The translations under genes were made by a program, and so were the position numbers. Positions 1 through 7,209 of a stretch of DNA of 15,285 nucleotides are shown here, piece by piece. Under the pieces are notes generated by a model. It made no database searches. It was given only the letters and a program-made list of their open reading frames with translations, and had not been told where the DNA came from. The stretch comes from Caldisericota bacterium (lineage in GTDB: Bacteria; Caldisericota; Caldisericia; Caldisericales; Caldisericaceae). The stretch lies in contig DAOWNX010000008.1 of NCBI GenBank assembly GCA_030642335.1, positions 1-15,285 on the forward strand. Direction: 5' to 3'. Each line of letters starts with the position of its first letter. Position 1 is the stretch's first letter.

Positions 1-164
1 CCGGGCCTCCCATTTGCGGTAGGCGGACCTTCAAAAAATACAAATTTTTCCTTGTCCTTTCTTATCTCAAGGCTTTTTTCAAAAATCTTATTTTTATTCC
101 AAAAATCTATTATTCGTTCCTCTTCAGCAGGAATGTCTGTCGCTTTTACAATTCTTTTAAACAT
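1..164 (-). CDS. ileS: Isoleucine--tRNA ligase, N-terminal fragment (runs off the left edge)
   Basis: Reading the minus strand from the ATG at 164 gives 54 complete codons before the window ends. The frame begins MFKRIV and carries a DFWNKNKIF segment around residues 20-28, which is typical of the start of class I isoleucyl-tRNA synthetases. It then reaches EGPPTANGRPG (about residues 44-54), the beginning of the HIGH-type ATP-binding signature; in this IleS subgroup it normally continues as PGIHH. The enzyme charges tRNA-Ile with isoleucine in the cytoplasm. The PPTANG form belongs to the eukaryote-like (type 2) branch rather than the E. coli-like PPYANG branch; that is family knowledge applied by eye. 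A GGAGAA ribosome binding site sits just upstream (about 170-175). It is divergent from clpB. Only the start is present, so the identity rests on this one motif and its flanks; ValS is less likely because its motif reads PPPNVTG. Confidence 0.85.
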   Translation of the reverse strand, partial: MFKRIVKATDIPAEEERIIDFWNKNKIFEKSLEIRKDKEKFVFFEGPPTANGRP

Positions 165-194
165 AGAACCTTCTCCTTTCACACATTACAGACA

Positions 195-222
195 AGTATA
201 AGAAGTTAATATGCATAGTCAA
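195..222 (-). promoter_or_regulatory. Promoter of ileS
   Basis: On the minus strand TTGACT (222 to 217) is followed after 16 nt by TATACT (200 to 195). Both hexamers match the sigma-70 consensus in five of six positions. Transcription would start near 188, giving a leader of roughly 25 nt before the ileS ATG at 164. That is far too short for a T-box leader, the usual regulator of this gene in Firmicutes. Confidence 0.65.
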
Positions 223-443
223 GAATTTATTTATAAGAAATGCATAAATACCAACAAATTGCTATTAACCAAAACACATAACGAATTTATTTCCTATACA
301 AATACTTTGTTCTCAACATCCAATAAGTGCTCTAAAAATGAATTTTACTATTTTAAAATGATGGAGAAACGAATAAATAAATGTGAAGAATCAGCTACCG
401 TACTTTCTATATCATATCAAAATAACAATCTTTTATTCATTTT

Positions 444-483
444 TTTACAAAAAATTTATTTTTATATATTTTTGTGTTAGAAT
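444..483 (+). promoter_or_regulatory. Possible promoter region of clpB
   Basis: TTTACA at 444-449 is followed after 15 nt by TATATT at 465-470, and a second -10-like box TAGAAT lies at 478-483. The region is so A+T-rich that such matches are expected by chance, so this only marks the likeliest site. The ribosome binding site AGGAGGTGA (492-500) lies six bases before the clpB ATG and is a near-perfect match to the anti-Shine-Dalgarno sequence. Confidence 0.3.
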
Positions 484-506
484 AAAAAAACAGGAGGTGA
501 TTTTCT

Positions 507-3122
507 ATGAATCCCAACAAATTAACAGAAAAAGCGCAGGAAGCATTGATGGTTGCGAAAGGAATTGCTACATCACAAAATAACCAATCAATAGATGTCG
601 AACATCTACTTGCTGCCCTTATTCAACAGCGAGATGGAATAGTTCCTATGATTTTAAGTACACTAAAAATAGACAAAGATTTGCTTCTAAGAAACATATA
701 CAGTACTATTGAAAAATTCCCAAAAATTCAAGGTATAAGCGACGAGAAATTCTATATCACAACCAGGTTGGAAGAGCTCTTTAAAAGAGCAGAAAAAGAA
801 GCCCAAAATATAGGTGACGAATTTATAAGTACGGAACATCTTTTTCTTGCTGCAATTTCTGACGCAGAAGAAACTGGCAAAATCCTTGCCAGGTATGGAA
901 TAACGAGGCAAAATGTATTAAATTCATTCAAAGAAATACGCGGAGACAAAAAAGTGACAGATAGAACTCCAGAAGTCAAGTATAAAGTTCTTGAAAAATA
1001 TGGAAGAAACCTGACAGCAATAGCAAGAGAAGGAAAAATGGACCCCGTTATTGGAAGAGACGAAGAAATCCGTCATACAATGCAGATTCTTTCAAGAAGA
1101 ACTAAAAATAACCCTATTCTCATAGGAGAAGCAGGTGTAGGCAAGACCGCAATAGCAGAAGGGCTTGCCCAAAGAATTGCATCTGGAGATGTGCCTGAAT
1201 CGCTTAAAAACAAAGAAATATTCCAACTTGATATGGGATCACTGATTGCTGGTGCAAAATTCAGGGGAGAGTTCGAAGACAGATTAAAGGCAGTAATAGA
1301 TGAAATTAAACAATCCCAGGAAAAAATTATTACATTTATAGACGAGATTCATACCGTAGTAGGGGCAGGGGCAGCCGAAGGAACGCTTGATGCATCAAAT
1401 ATGTTAAAACCCGCGCTTTCCCGTGGAGAGCTCCGTACTATAGGGGCAACAACGCTTGATGAATATAGAAAATATATAGAAAAAGATGCTGCACTTCAAA
1501 GAAGATTCCAACCAGTATTAATAAATGAACCTTCTGTCCAGGAAACAATTGCCATACTAAGAGGGTTAAAAGAAAAATACGAAGTACACCACGGAGTCAA
1601 AATCAAAGATTCTGCGCTTGTTGCTGCTGCTAAACTTTCTTCTCGCTATATCACCGACAGGTTTCTTCCAGATAAAGGAATAGACCTTATGGATGAAGCA
1701 GCAGCTCTTCTCAAAATGCAAATAGACAGTATGCCCGTAGAGCTTGATGAATTAAAGCGAAAAATTAGAATGCTAGAAATGGAAAAGAAAGCACTTGAAA
1801 AAGAGAAAAATGATCCGGATACATCAGAACGACTTAAAAAAATTGAAGCAGAACTTGCTAATCTGAAAGAAAGAGATATTGCATTAACGGCAAAATGGAC
1901 TCAGGAAAAAGATGCAATTCATAAAATAAGAACAATTAAAAAGCAAATAGACAAAGTCCGCACAGAAGCAAAACTTGCGGAGCAGCACGGAGATTTAGAT
2001 GGAGCAGCACGCCTTCTGTATGGAGAATTACCTTCTCTTCAAAAACAACTGGAGAACGCAAATAAAAAATTACAAGAAATACAAAAAAATGGAGCACTTC
2101 TCAAAGAAGAAGTAGGCGAAGAAGAGATTGCCGCTATAGTTTCAAAATGGACAGGTATACCTGTCTCAAAAATGCTTACTCCTGAAAAAGAAAAACTACT
2201 GCACCTCGAAGACCATTTAAGAAAACGAGTTATTGGGCAGGAACAAGCAATTGTTGCCATTTCAAATGCCATAAGGCGCGCAAGAGCTGGATTATCAGAT
2301 CCTAATAGGCCACTTGGCTCTTTTATCTTCCTTGGACCAACAGGCGTTGGCAAAACAGAACTTGCAAAAACATTAGCCAAAGAGCTATTTGACACAGAAA
2401 AGACTCTGATTAGAATTGATATGTCGGAATACATGGAAAAGTTTTCGGTTTCTCGTCTCATTGGGGCACCTCCAGGATATGTTGGATATGAACAAGGTGG
2501 ACAACTTACGGAAGCGGTAAGAAGACATCCATACTCTGTCATTTTGCTTGATGAAATTGAAAAAGCACACCACAATGTATTCAATATTTTATTACAGGTG
2601 CTTGATGATGGACGGCTTACAGATTCAAAGGGAAGGACCATAGATTTTCGTAACACAATTATCATAATGACTTCCAATATTGGAAGCAGATATATCTCAG
2701 ATATTAATGCGCTCCCCAGTACAAAAGAATATATGGACCAGTATGAAAAAATTGTAGAAAAAGTCCAGGAAGATATGCGTCATATATTCAGGCCAGAGTT
2801 TCTGAATAGAATTGATGAAACAATCATATTTAACCCATTAGGCATCAATCAAATCAAACAAATTGTAAATATTCTGCTTGGAGAAACATTAACTAAACTT
2901 AAAGAAAAAGATATCAAACTAATCATAGAAGATGAACTAAAAACATTCCTTGCAAATAAAGGATTTGACCCAGTATATGGCGCAAGACCACTAAAGAGAA
3001 CTATCCGGAAATATATAGAAAATCCTCTTGCTTCATTTGTTCTTTCGCACGATATAGAAAAAGGAACAAAGATTAAGGGATGTTTAGAAAAAGGAGAGGT
3101 AAATTTCGAACTAATAAAATGA
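507..3122 (+). CDS. clpB: Chaperone ClpB (AAA+ disaggregase)
   Basis: ClpB is a hexameric cytoplasmic ATPase that pulls polypeptides out of aggregates together with DnaK. At 871 residues it is a normal full length. Order of domains: double Clp-N repeat (about 1-145); first AAA+ module with Walker A GEAGVGKT (207-214), aromatic pore loop KFRG (251-254), Walker B ending IDE (278-280) and an arginine pair QRR (331-333); a long charged coiled-coil middle domain (about 405-530) that separates ClpB from ClpA and ClpX; second AAA+ module with Walker A GPTGVGKT (610-617), pore loop GYVG (657-660), Walker B ILLDE (679-683), sensor-1 TSN (722-724), arginine finger in FLNRID (765-770) and sensor-2 GARPLKR (825-831). 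There is no IGF/L loop for ClpP, as expected. The start is fixed by AGGAGGTGA six bases upstream. It heads a plus-strand run and overlaps rsmG by ATGA. No CIRCE-type heat-shock operator is visible. Confidence 0.97.
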   Translation: MNPNKLTEKAQEALMVAKGIATSQNNQSIDVEHLLAALIQQRDGIVPMILSTLKIDKDLLLRNIYSTIEKFPKIQGISDEKFYITTRLEELFKRAEKEAQNIGDEFISTEHLFLAAISDAEETGKILARYGITRQNVLNSFKEIRGDKKVTDRTPEVKYKVLEKYGRNLTAIAREGKMDPVIGRDEEIRHTMQILSRRTKNNPILIGEAGVGKTAIAEGLAQRIASGDVPESLKNKEIFQLDMGSLIAGAKFRGEFEDRLKAVIDEIKQSQEKIITFIDEIHTVVGAGAAEGTLDASNMLKPALSRGELRTIGATTLDEYRKYIEKDAALQRRFQPVLINEPSVQETIAILRGLKEKYEVHHGVKIKDSALVAAAKLSSRYITDRFLPDKGIDLMDEAAALLKMQIDSMPVELDELKRKIRMLEMEKKALEKEKNDPDTSERLKKIEAELANLKERDIALTAKWTQEKDAIHKIRTIKKQIDKVRTEAKLAEQHGDLDGAARLLYGELPSLQKQLENANKKLQEIQKNGALLKEEVGEEEIAAIVSKWTGIPVSKMLTPEKEKLLHLEDHLRKRVIGQEQAIVAISNAIRRARAGLSDPNRPLGSFIFLGPTGVGKTELAKTLAKELFDTEKTLIRIDMSEYMEKFSVSRLIGAPPGYVGYEQGGQLTEAVRRHPYSVILLDEIEKAHHNVFNILLQVLDDGRLTDSKGRTIDFRNTIIIMTSNIGSRYISDINALPSTKEYMDQYEKIVEKVQEDMRHIFRPEFLNRIDETIIFNPLGINQIKQIVNILLGETLTKLKEKDIKLIIEDELKTFLANKGFDPVYGARPLKRTIRKYIENPLASFVLSHDIEKGTKIKGCLEKGEVNFELIK

Positions 3123-3856
3123 AATTTGAAAAAATTATCACAAGCGAAGCTAGAAAAATAAAGTTGAACATTACACCAGAGATGCTAAATGTATTTAAGG
3201 TATATAAAAACTTGCTTCAGCAATGGAATAACACTCGTTTCAACCTTACTTCTATTTCGGATGATGATGAAATAGCTATAAAACATTTTGTTGATTCCTT
3301 TCATCTTGCCCAAGCAACCCCAATCAAAGGCAATGAAAAATTAATCGATGTTGGAACTGGCGCCGGTTTTCCTGGCCTTCCCATTAAGATTATTTTCCCA
3401 ACACTTAATCTTACGCTCGTGGATTCACAAAAAAAGAAGGTATTCTTTATAGGTATGTTATTGAGACGATTAGGAATGGAGGACGTAACGCTTATCAGCA
3501 ACAGGGGAGAAAAATTAGGTAAAGAAAAAGAATTTAGAGAAAAATTTGATATCGTTACAATGAGAGGGGTAAGCAAAATTTCTGTAATTTCTGAAATCGC
3601 CCTTCCCCTTTTAAAAATTGGCGGGAACGCAGTATTCTGGAAAGGAGGCAAAGAGATAGAACAAATAGAGAAGTGCATTCCATTTATAGAAAAATTGGGA
3701 GGACACATCAAAAATATAAAGGAATATCAACTACCACATACCTCACACAAAAGTTATCTCATCTGTATAGAAAAAGTAAAAGAAACTCCCAAAAAATATC
3801 CCAGATCTTACTCCTCTATTTTAAAATCTCTTAAAAAAAATGCGGGAAAAAGATAA
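3119..3856 (+). CDS. rsmG: 16S rRNA (guanine-N7)-methyltransferase RsmG (GidB)
   Basis: RsmG methylates N7 of G527 (E. coli numbering) in the 530 loop of 16S rRNA using S-adenosylmethionine; its loss gives low-level streptomycin resistance in several bacteria. From the ATG at 3119 the protein has 245 residues, close to the Bacillus enzyme. Visible family marks are the N-terminal WN...FNLTSI segment, KHFVDS, the SAM-binding loop DVGTGAGFPGLPIKI (the most diagnostic block), VDSQKKK, the FDIVTMRGV segment, and the C-terminal TPKKYPR typical of RsmG. I chose 3119 because its ATGA overlaps the clpB stop; an in-frame ATG at 3080 would add 13 residues inside clpB without a usable ribosome binding site. 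The only Shine-Dalgarno-like run (GGAGAGG, 3093-3099) lies about 19 nt before 3119, so translation is probably coupled to clpB. The clpB-rsmG pairing is unusual. Confidence 0.95.
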   Translation: MKFEKIITSEARKIKLNITPEMLNVFKVYKNLLQQWNNTRFNLTSISDDDEIAIKHFVDSFHLAQATPIKGNEKLIDVGTGAGFPGLPIKIIFPTLNLTLVDSQKKKVFFIGMLLRRLGMEDVTLISNRGEKLGKEKEFREKFDIVTMRGVSKISVISEIALPLLKIGGNAVFWKGGKEIEQIEKCIPFIEKLGGHIKNIKEYQLPHTSHKSYLICIEKVKETPKKYPRSYSSILKSLKKNAGKR

Positions 3857-4406
3857 AGATTTTTTCAAATTGCCTTTAATAATTGTTGCATCATACTTTA
3901 TCGTTTATCTTATTCTGTTTAATGTACTTTCTATGGGAATTATTAAGTTTCTCATTTTTTCGTTAGTGCTTTTTTTGCTAAGCATTTTTTTCTATACCGC
4001 ATCAAATCGTACCAAATATAGAAGCAAAGAATCTTACTTTGCTTCTATATCCGCAATCCTGATGTATTTTTCCCTTTTTATCACACCATCAATTGCAGGA
4101 ATGCTCTCATTCAACATATGGGGGTGGTTTGCTCTTATGCTCTTTCCACTCTTTCTCATCTGGCAAAATAATGAATTTAAAAAACGATTTTTTTACTCTG
4201 TGTTATTTCTGCTTTTCTTTACAAACGCTGTTTCACTGTTAGCGGGGTCTTTTAATCTTAACCTTATCATAGTGATAGTTTCGGCAATTTTTTGCGTCCT
4301 TCTGTACTTTTACAGGAAAAAAGATTTTGAAAAACAACTCTTCCTTAAACTACTATTCAGCTCATCTCTAATAATATTTATCACCCACATAAGTTCGTTT
4401 GTGTAA
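3840..4406 (+). CDS. Polytopic membrane protein of unknown function
   Basis: I do not recognise this 188-residue protein. It is almost entirely hydrophobic, with about seven predicted membrane helices at roughly residues 11-30, 33-53, 67-88, 93-109, 117-136, 139-158 and 167-186. The loops are short and the connectors Lys/Arg-rich (54-66, 111-117, 159-165), which suggests those loops face the cytoplasm. No catalytic or transport motif is visible. The ATG overlaps the end of rsmG by 17 nt and has no ribosome binding site, so translation is probably coupled to rsmG. The next gene starts 5 nt after its stop, which hints that this protein and the secreted protease are expressed together; a role in export, anchoring or processing of that protease is only a guess. 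The stretch encoding residues 59-71, between helices 2 and 3, contains a perfect 14-bp inverted repeat. Confidence 0.7.
   Translation: MREKDKDFFKLPLIIVASYFIVYLILFNVLSMGIIKFLIFSLVLFLLSIFFYTASNRTKYRSKESYFASISAILMYFSLFITPSIAGMLSFNIWGWFALMLFPLFLIWQNNEFKKRFFYSVLFLLFFTNAVSLLAGSFNLNLIIVIVSAIFCVLLYFYRKKDFEKQLFLKLLFSSSLIIFITHISSFV
4016..4050. repeat. Perfect inverted repeat inside the membrane-protein gene (14-bp arms, 7-nt loop)
   Basis: The left arm at 4016-4029 (ATATAGAAGCAAAG) is the exact reverse complement of the right arm at 4037-4050 (CTTTGCTTCTATAT). A loop of 7 nt (4030-4036) lies between them. The element sits wholly inside coding sequence, in the hydrophilic loop between predicted helices 2 and 3. 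There is no T-run after it on either strand, so it is not a canonical terminator. Confidence 0.9.
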
Positions 4407-4411
4407 ATGTA

Positions 4412-6196
4412 ATGCAGATAAATAATGTTGTAAGAAACAAAAAACCTTTCATTTTCATTATTATTTTTGTATTAATATTCTCTATTTGCAATATTCATGG
4501 AACTAAAGCAACAACAATACCGCACAAAACTCAATATATTATTCTTACAACGAATAATCTTATGCAAAGCGCACAGCTCGTCGCCAAAACAAGAAACAAA
4601 AAATACGATGTAAAAATTGTCACAGTTGAAGACATCGGTTCGAATAGTCCATCGGAAATAAGAAATTATCTCAAAAAAATTGCCGTTAGAAAAGGATATT
4701 TGCTTATTCTTGGAAGCGAAAATACAATCCCGCGTCCTTCAATGTATCCATCAAGCACGGTACATTCACCTTCATATAGTGCACCTTCGGAAACAAAAAC
4801 AGATTTGTATTACGCATTGCTGAACGAAGAGTTAGACAAAGACGGAGATTTATTCCCGGGAGAGCTTTATGACGATCGGATAAATATAGCACCTGATATT
4901 TTCGTAGGAAGAATTCCATTTGACAGCAACAAAGAGATCGAAAAAGTTTTTAACCGAACAATCCAATTTGAAGAAAATCCTCCCCAAACAGCTGTGCTTG
5001 CCGCATCATTTATCGCATACCCGGGAGAAATTTATCAAGGAGTAAGGATCTTTAACGGTGATGGAGCAAGGGAAGAAGAACTCATCGCTACTTTTCTTGG
5101 TGAAAATGTCATCAAACTGTATGAAAAATCTGGTTCTTTCCCTTCAATATATGATGCAGATTTTGAACTTACAAAAGAAAACTTTTATTCAGTTCTACCT
5201 GATGCAGGATTTGTGAATTGGGTAGCTCACGGAAGCAATTCGGCAGCATACAGAGAAATTTGGAATGATAAAAATGAAAATGGCATTCCAGATGATGGTG
5301 AATTTAAATTCGAAAGTTTTATCGCTAAAGACGATCCTTTTCAAGCAAATGGCATCTTTTTTTCCGGCAGTTGCCTTAATGAAAATGGCGTGAGTAACCT
5401 GGGCAAAGCCATACTTAAAAAAGGAGGGGTCACTTTCATCGGATCAACCGGAATAAGCTATTCGCCTTCTTATTTTGCTGCTCCCCATGATGGAGGAACA
5501 GGAAGCATCAACTACTATTTTGTAAAAAATCTAACTGCAGGAAAAACTGTTGGTGAATCCCTTTATACAGCATTGCAAGAATTTTTTGAAAATGATTTTT
5601 ATAACGACATAGAAGATCCTATAGAAGCCAATTTAATGAACATATACGATTATAACCTATATGGAGACCCGGCAATTACATGGAATGTTGTGGAAAAACA
5701 AAAAGAATACATTGCAACAAAAAGAACCGAAAACCCTATAGCATTACATATAGATAATGCAAAAGATATAAAAATTACATTGAACATCCCCGAAAAAACA
5801 AGTCTCTTTATGTTGCTACCCACTGGCATCTATATTAAATCTTCCTCAGTGAAAAATGCAATAATCGATAATGCCTTTGGGATAATACGTTTAAACAATG
5901 CAATTGGAGAAATAGTTTTTAGTGGTGTAGTTAGAGGAAATATAAAAGGGCAAATCACAATAAAAGATTCTATCACAACCGAAGGCTTGTTAGAAGATAA
6001 AACATTCAATGTTGCAATAAATGGATATGATATACGAGACATCAACATGGATGAGCATGTGGATAGTAATGATTTAGAAATTCTTATAGAAAATTTTGGT
6101 AAAACTTACATGGACAAAGGATTTAACCGCTTTACTGACTTAAATTCAGATTATAAAACAGACGGAAAAGATTTATTTGTATTACTGCTCCCATAA
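4412..6196 (+). CDS. Secreted C25-family (gingipain-like) cysteine peptidase with C-terminal dockerin-like domain
   Basis: This is a 594-residue exported protein. A basic start (NKK) and hydrophobic stretch (about 12-29) form a signal peptide. The body matches peptidase family C25: a beta-strand YLLILGSENTIP (96-107), a DRINIAPDIFVGRIPF block (155-170), a catalytic histidine in VAHG (His273), a catalytic cysteine in FFSGSC (Cys321), and the late LYGDPA motif (417-422). Between His and Cys lies an EF-hand-like DKNENGIPDDGE loop (286-297), so the two residues are about 48 apart, further than in gingipains. The C-terminus carries two dockerin-type repeats, with Asp/Asn ligands at 543-554 and 576-587, each followed by DL and hydrophobic residues. 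It probably degrades proteins outside the cell with calcium-dependent attachment or folding. No cohesin is visible in the window. There is no ribosome binding site; the ATG lies 5 nt after the membrane-protein stop. Peptidase substrate is unknown. Confidence 0.82.
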   Translation: MQINNVVRNKKPFIFIIIFVLIFSICNIHGTKATTIPHKTQYIILTTNNLMQSAQLVAKTRNKKYDVKIVTVEDIGSNSPSEIRNYLKKIAVRKGYLLILGSENTIPRPSMYPSSTVHSPSYSAPSETKTDLYYALLNEELDKDGDLFPGELYDDRINIAPDIFVGRIPFDSNKEIEKVFNRTIQFEENPPQTAVLAASFIAYPGEIYQGVRIFNGDGAREEELIATFLGENVIKLYEKSGSFPSIYDADFELTKENFYSVLPDAGFVNWVAHGSNSAAYREIWNDKNENGIPDDGEFKFESFIAKDDPFQANGIFFSGSCLNENGVSNLGKAILKKGGVTFIGSTGISYSPSYFAAPHDGGTGSINYYFVKNLTAGKTVGESLYTALQEFFENDFYNDIEDPIEANLMNIYDYNLYGDPAITWNVVEKQKEYIATKRTENPIALHIDNAKDIKITLNIPEKTSLFMLLPTGIYIKSSSVKNAIIDNAFGIIRLNNAIGEIVFSGVVRGNIKGQITIKDSITTEGLLEDKTFNVAINGYDIRDINMDEHVDSNDLEILIENFGKTYMDKGFNRFTDLNSDYKTDGKDLFVLLLP

Positions 6197-6231
6197 AAAA
6201 TGCCTGGCATCGTTTAATGAAACCAGGCATT
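6193..6231 (-). terminator. Rho-independent terminator between convergent genes
   Basis: AATGCCTGG (6199-6207) pairs perfectly with CCAGGCATT (6223-6231) across a 15-nt loop. On the minus strand the stem is followed by a run of T residues (complement of the A-run around 6195-6200), which makes it the terminator of the nucleoside-transporter unit ending at 6256. On the plus strand it lies directly after the protease stop and may also slow transcription from the left, though no T-run follows there. Confidence 0.8.
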
Positions 6232-6255
6232 ACATCGCCACAAAATATAAATTAA

Positions 6256-7209
6256 CTAACTTTCTTTTTTATAAGGTACGCCGTCTGAAGCAGGACCAAC
6301 TGCTTTTCCGACAACACCAATCAATGCACCAATTGTTAACATATACGGAAGAGAAAGATAGAACCCCAGCGGAATTAACTTTGCAAACCCAGTTGCTGTT
6401 CCTTGCATAAATAACTGTAGCACCTGTGCACCAGCAAAAATAAGTATCGCACCAAGCGCACCAAAAGGTGTCCATTTACCAAAAATCATAGCAGCTAATC
6501 CAATAAAACCTTTTCCCATAGCCATTGAGTTAGTAAACGAAGACAGTGTCCCCAGTGAAAGCGCCAAACCTCCAAATGCTGCAAGAACACTACCAGAAAT
6601 TACAGCAAACCATTTTATTTTAAATACATTTACTCCCAAGGTTTCTGCTGCATGAGGATTTTCACCAACAGCACGAATTCTTAACCCAAGTACTGTGTGA
6701 TATAAAACAAAATGCAAGACAACAACTAAAATTAACGCAAACCAGATAAGTATTGTGAGCTCAGCAAACGCACCTAAAATAGGAATACCTTTAAGAAACG
6801 TAAGGTGTACTTTGCTAGCTGGAGCCCCAAAATAGGCTACTGGCGGAGAATAACCTGTCGTTTTAAAAACTGATTCGAGGAGATATGTGATCATGCCCAT
6901 TGCCATAACATTAATTGCCACACCAGAAATAATCTGGTCGCCTGCCCATTTAACCGTAATATACGCATGTAAAGCGCCAAGCAGAATACCAATCCCAACG
7001 CCCCAGAGTAACCCAACCCAGGGATTACCCGATACAAACGATCCCCACACGCCAAAAAAAGCAGCAAATCGCATCATTCCTTCGAGTGCGATATTCACAA
7101 TACCTGCATTTTCAGACATCACACCACCTAAAGCAGCAAAAAGAATGGGGGCAGTATAATCTAATGCCTGCGCAATAGAAGCATTTAAAAAAGGAATATT
7201 GCTATTCAT
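6256..7209 (-). CDS. BMP-type nucleoside ABC transporter, permease subunit 2 (NupQ/YufQ-like)
   Basis: This is one of the two membrane subunits of a nucleoside importer of the BMP/simple-sugar class (BPD_transp_2 family, as in ribose and Bacillus guanosine uptake). At 317 residues it has normal length and is built of about eight to ten hydrophobic helices. Family marks are SENAGIVNIALEGMM (32-46), WAGDQIISGVAINVMA (88-103), which contacts the ATPase, and LRIRAVGENPHAAETLGVN further on. It lies last in the unit, and its ATG overlaps the stop of the first permease as ATGA, so the two are translated together in a likely 1:1 ratio. The minus-strand stop lies about 25 nt before the terminator hairpin. 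Assignment to the family is firm; nucleoside rather than another substrate is inferred from the BMP-type binding protein and the close resemblance to that subgroup. Confidence 0.92.
   Translation of the reverse strand: MNSNIPFLNASIAQALDYTAPILFAALGGVMSENAGIVNIALEGMMRFAAFFGVWGSFVSGNPWVGLLWGVGIGILLGALHAYITVKWAGDQIISGVAINVMAMGMITYLLESVFKTTGYSPPVAYFGAPASKVHLTFLKGIPILGAFAELTILIWFALILVVVLHFVLYHTVLGLRIRAVGENPHAAETLGVNVFKIKWFAVISGSVLAAFGGLALSLGTLSSFTNSMAMGKGFIGLAAMIFGKWTPFGALGAILIFAGAQVLQLFMQGTATGFAKLIPLGFYLSLPYMLTIGALIGVVGKAVGPASDGVPYKKES

Larger units (their letters stand above)
165..506. other. Divergent intergenic spacer, about 340 nt, no convincing gene
   Basis: This stretch separates ileS from clpB and is extremely A+T-rich. 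It holds the ileS promoter (195-222), a possible clpB promoter near 444-483, and the clpB ribosome binding site at 492-500. Two short open frames cross it, but they encode low-complexity Ile/Phe/Lys/Asn-rich peptides with no ribosome binding site, and one runs into clpB out of frame. I see no CIRCE element (TTAGCACTC-N9-GAGTGCTAA), CtsR-like tandem repeat, riboswitch or tRNA in it. Confidence 0.6.

Noticed and set aside
211..480. Open frame of 89 codons upstream of clpB
   Set aside because: Low-complexity Asn/Lys/Phe/Ile peptide, no ribosome binding site, no recognisable motif; typical of A+T-rich spacer.
165..506. Heat-shock operator (CIRCE or CtsR box) before clpB
   Set aside because: Searched by eye on both strands; no TTAGCACTC/GAGTGCTAA pair or tandem heptads found.
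383..583. Open frame of 66 codons overlapping the clpB start
   Set aside because: Overlaps clpB out of frame, no ribosome binding site, low-complexity sequence.
2150..2165. 16-bp palindrome GACAGGTATACCTGTC in clpB
   Set aside because: Arms of only 8 bp; a few such palindromes are expected by chance in 15 kb. The same holds for those at 2671-2686 and near 7660-7676.
2039..2677. 212-codon minus-strand frame inside clpB
   Set aside because: Ser/Pro/Phe-rich shadow opposite well-conserved ClpB motifs; no start signals.
3080..3118. Longer start for rsmG
   Set aside because: Would add 13 residues inside clpB without a usable ribosome binding site; the ATGA overlap at 3119 fits better.
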